6,782 bases of DNA from Patescibacteria group bacterium UBA5187 (GTDB lineage: Bacteria > Patescibacteriota > Minisyncoccia > Phycocordibacterales > PALSA-1337), in contig DHWH01000035.1 in the NCBI GenBank assembly GCA_002413065.1, forward strand, positions 1-6,782, in the 5' to 3' direction. The position numbers were made by a program, and so were the translations under genes. Position 1 is the stretch's first letter; each line of letters begins with the position of its first letter. The notes beneath the pieces are model-generated. The model had not been told where the DNA came from and did not search any database. It saw only the letters and a program-made list of their open reading frames with translations. Below are positions 4,733-6,782 of the stretch, piece by piece.

Positions 4733-6782
4733 ATGAAAAAGACCAATGCTTTTTGTTCAATATCGACAGTAAATCATCTGGCATATGCGGCTGTTTTGAA
4801 CGAATCATTGAGGTTGGCGGGACATACGGAACCCCATTACATATTGGTTGTAGATGATCCCGAAGCAGGACATTCGGAAATTTTTAAAAAATCCGGATTC
4901 CAATCTATCTTTCTGCACCAACTTTCCATTCCTGGAATAGATGAGCTCATCAAAAAATATTCTGCTTTTGAGTTGTGCAATGTGCTTAAACCATTTTTCA
5001 TGAAATGGCTTCTTGTGAATCATACAGAGATCAAGACTCTCGTGTATCTGGATACCGATATATACGTGTACTCTCAATTAAGGGATGTATTTGATCATCT
5101 CGACAGCAATAAAAATATCAGTGTGGCGCTTGTGCCGCATTTGAATGATACAACTGCATACCTCGAACGCTCGGATTATCGTCTTGAAGAATCATATTTT
5201 ACGTACGGACTCTATAATGGCGGATTTTACATTGTAAAAAATAATGCAGATACACTTCAGTTTTTGGAATGGCACGCAAAAAAGATAGTCGCATACGGCT
5301 ACAATGCTCCTGAAGTTCGCATGTTCGTCGACCAAAAAATGTTGGATTTTGCGCCTATACTATTTAATTTTGTCAGTGTATACCAAAATAAAACATACAA
5401 TGTTGCATACTGGAATTATTCCCCGGGATTGTTACAAGAAAAAAATAACAAATACTATGCTGATGGCAAGGAGCTTGTGTTTTATCACTTCGCCCAAATT
5501 CCCGAGGGTGATGCACTTGGTAATTTTATGTTCGACGTCTCTCCGGAAGATGCGCGCATATTCAAAACTATGGTTGCCGCCTATACGAGTAAGCTTGATG
5601 CCTGCGGACATCAAAAATTAAAAATCATCCCATACGGGCATGAGGCAAGATACAAAAAACCGGCACTCTCAGTTATCAGCCCCTTGGCAGCAAAAGCGGA
5701 GAGATCTGAGAAGGCAAAAAAAGCACTAGAAGATGTGTTGCAGTCGATGAAAGAAGAAGTGAAAATAAAAAATGATATGTATGCGAAAACGGAGGAGGCA
5801 TCGGAATCTGTGCGTACGAAACATGAGGTGCTAGTCCGAGAACATGAAGTGACAGTGCGGGAACTCGCGTCCGTGAAAGCTGAATTGAACGATGCCTATT
5901 CATCGCTTGCATGGAGGATGGCGACGACCATCCGTACCTTGGCGGGGAATATGGCTCCGGCAGGCAGTGCGCGACGCAATATAACATTCTCCGTATGGAA
6001 ATCCATAAAACGATCACGAAGATCTTTTTTGTTCTTAGCATTACGGATGAAGGCGGTAGGCGTACAGAATAGACCGAAAAAACAAAAAAATATTAATACA
6101 AAATCAAAAAAAGTCGCGATCATTTGCCATTCATACCATAAGAAAACAAAATCATCCGAATTTTTTATCGATCTTTTGAGGCAATCTTTCGATGTTGAAG
6201 TGATATGGGACGAAAGCGCCTTCGGCAAGCCGTTTGCGGATCTGTCGCACCTGGACGGAACCTATCATGCCATTATTTTCTGGCAGAATCTGCCGAACAA
6301 TGCGATATTCAGGAACATTCCGAATGAAAATCTTATTTTTGTTCCCATGTACGATGCTGTCGGTACGGTCGATTACGGTTTTGTGCAGTATTGCAAGGAT
6401 TTCAAGATCGTAAGCTTTTCCAAGACGCTGCATGATGCGTTCGTATCTTTCGGGCTTGATTCGCTCTACGTGCAATATTTTCCTGAGCCGCGCCCGTTCA
6501 CTCCAGGAAACAAGAATGAGATTTTTTTCTGGCAGCGTACTACGAATATAAACGTGAACACGGTCATCAAGCTCGTTGGAAAAGAAACAGGGAATAAAAT
6601 AGAAAAGGAAACAGCAAAAGAAAGACTGCGTATCCATATACATAAGGCGATTGATCCGTATCACCAATTTACCTTGCCTGCCAAAAAGGCTTTGGAGGCA
6701 TTCGATTTTACGTATTCGGAGTGGTTCGCTACGAAGGAAGCCATGCTCGATGTTATCAAACAGAAAGGAATATATATTGCGC
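4733..6782 (+). CDS. Bifunctional glycosyltransferase: GT-A (DxD) domain, coiled coil, GT4-like domain (3' end outside window)
   Basis: From ATG at 4733 the frame stays open for 683 codons to the right edge. Residues 1-305 form a GT-A-type nucleotide-sugar transferase: N-terminal strand A-F-C-S-I, metal-binding L-V-Y-L-D-T-D-I-Y-V (D107/D109), V-P-H-L (134-137), Y-N-G-G-F (161-165), F-V-D-Q-K (198-202), Y-N-V-A-Y-W-N (222-228) and Y-H-F (251-253). This set is known from bacterial surface-glycan transferases often fused to GT4 domains. Residues about 318-390 are charged and helical, probably a coiled coil, ending in S-S-L-A-W-R-M-A-T-T-I-R (390-401), a version of the S-x-x-W-R-x-T-x-P-L-R element often seen at such linkers. 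Residues about 459-683 begin a Rossmann-type second transferase (K-K-V-A-I-I-C-H-S-Y-H) resembling the N-terminal part of GT4 enzymes; its catalytic E-x(7)-E region would lie beyond the window. The gene starts 7 nt after the ATPase stop, without a clear Shine-Dalgarno, and probably shares its mRNA. Sugar donors and acceptors cannot be deduced. Confidence 0.88.
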   Translation, partial: MKKTNAFCSISTVNHLAYAAVLNESLRLAGHTEPHYILVVDDPEAGHSEIFKKSGFQSIFLHQLSIPGIDELIKKYSAFELCNVLKPFFMKWLLVNHTEIKTLVYLDTDIYVYSQLRDVFDHLDSNKNISVALVPHLNDTTAYLERSDYRLEESYFTYGLYNGGFYIVKNNADTLQFLEWHAKKIVAYGYNAPEVRMFVDQKMLDFAPILFNFVSVYQNKTYNVAYWNYSPGLLQEKNNKYYADGKELVFYHFAQIPEGDALGNFMFDVSPEDARIFKTMVAAYTSKLDACGHQKLKIIPYGHEARYKKPALSVISPLAAKAERSEKAKKALEDVLQSMKEEVKIKNDMYAKTEEASESVRTKHEVLVREHEVTVRELASVKAELNDAYSSLAWRMATTIRTLAGNMAPAGSARRNITFSVWKSIKRSRRSFLFLALRMKAVGVQNRPKKQKNINTKSKKVAIICHSYHKKTKSSEFFIDLLRQSFDVEVIWDESAFGKPFADLSHLDGTYHAIIFWQNLPNNAIFRNIPNENLIFVPMYDAVGTVDYGFVQYCKDFKIVSFSKTLHDAFVSFGLDSLYVQYFPEPRPFTPGNKNEIFFWQRTTNINVNTVIKLVGKETGNKIEKETAKERLRIHIHKAIDPYHQFTLPAKKALEAFDFTYSEWFATKEAMLDVIKQKGIYIA

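Noticed and set aside
5304..5621. 105-codon plus-strand open frame inside the glycosyltransferase
   Set aside because: It is a different frame from the F-V-D-Q-K and Y-N-V-A-Y-W-N coding sequence and has no domain of its own.
6152..6667. 171-codon open frame on the minus strand
   Set aside because: It lies wholly antisense to the glycosyltransferase, whose motifs and frame are convincing, and its translation has no recognisable domain.
1..6782. Alternative genetic code (UGA as Gly) as in Gracilibacteria or Absconditabacteria
   Set aside because: The genes have no in-frame TGA codons and end in TAG or TAA, so nothing in the window calls for recoding, although TGA stops are also not used here.

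Overview
The window looks like a cell-envelope locus of a Candidate Phyla Radiation (Patescibacteria, Parcubacteria-like) bacterium. The main clue is a secreted protein with a signal peptide, one N-terminal peptidoglycan-binding-like domain, a short C-P-A-G-Y-T-C motif and a long Ser/Thr-rich beta-type tail, an architecture common in these small-genome bacteria. The lineage is inferred from protein style, not from a marker gene. The genes read cleanly with the standard bacterial code: Trp is TGG and there are no in-frame TGA codons.

All genes are on the + strand. Positions 1-968 hold the 3' end of a large secreted beta-rich protein, closed by a strong UUCG-loop terminator. After an intergenic region with a good extended -10 promoter comes a complete tandem paralogue (1187-3031, 614 aa), closed by its own terminator. 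The visible 321 residues of the first protein align with exactly the last 321 residues of the second. The second gene appears mosaic: its DNA is identical to the first up to one point, then diverges abruptly, with a change in codon preference.

From 3146 to the right edge lies a tightly packed polysaccharide cluster. It contains an ABC-2 permease (Wzm type), a short ABC ATPase (Wzt type, without the extra C-terminal carbohydrate-binding domain), and a large glycosyltransferase that starts at 4733 and runs off the window. That last gene encodes a DxD GT-A domain, then a coiled coil, then the start of a second, GT4-like domain. Spacers of 5 and 7 nt suggest a single operon.

A reasonable reading is that the left half encodes abundant surface or S-layer-like proteins and the right half makes and exports a glycan that coats the cell or decorates the surface layer. 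The functional link between the halves is inference from adjacency. No RNA genes, CRISPR arrays, insertion sequences or complete mobile elements were seen. There is no gene-free stretch longer than 300 bases.
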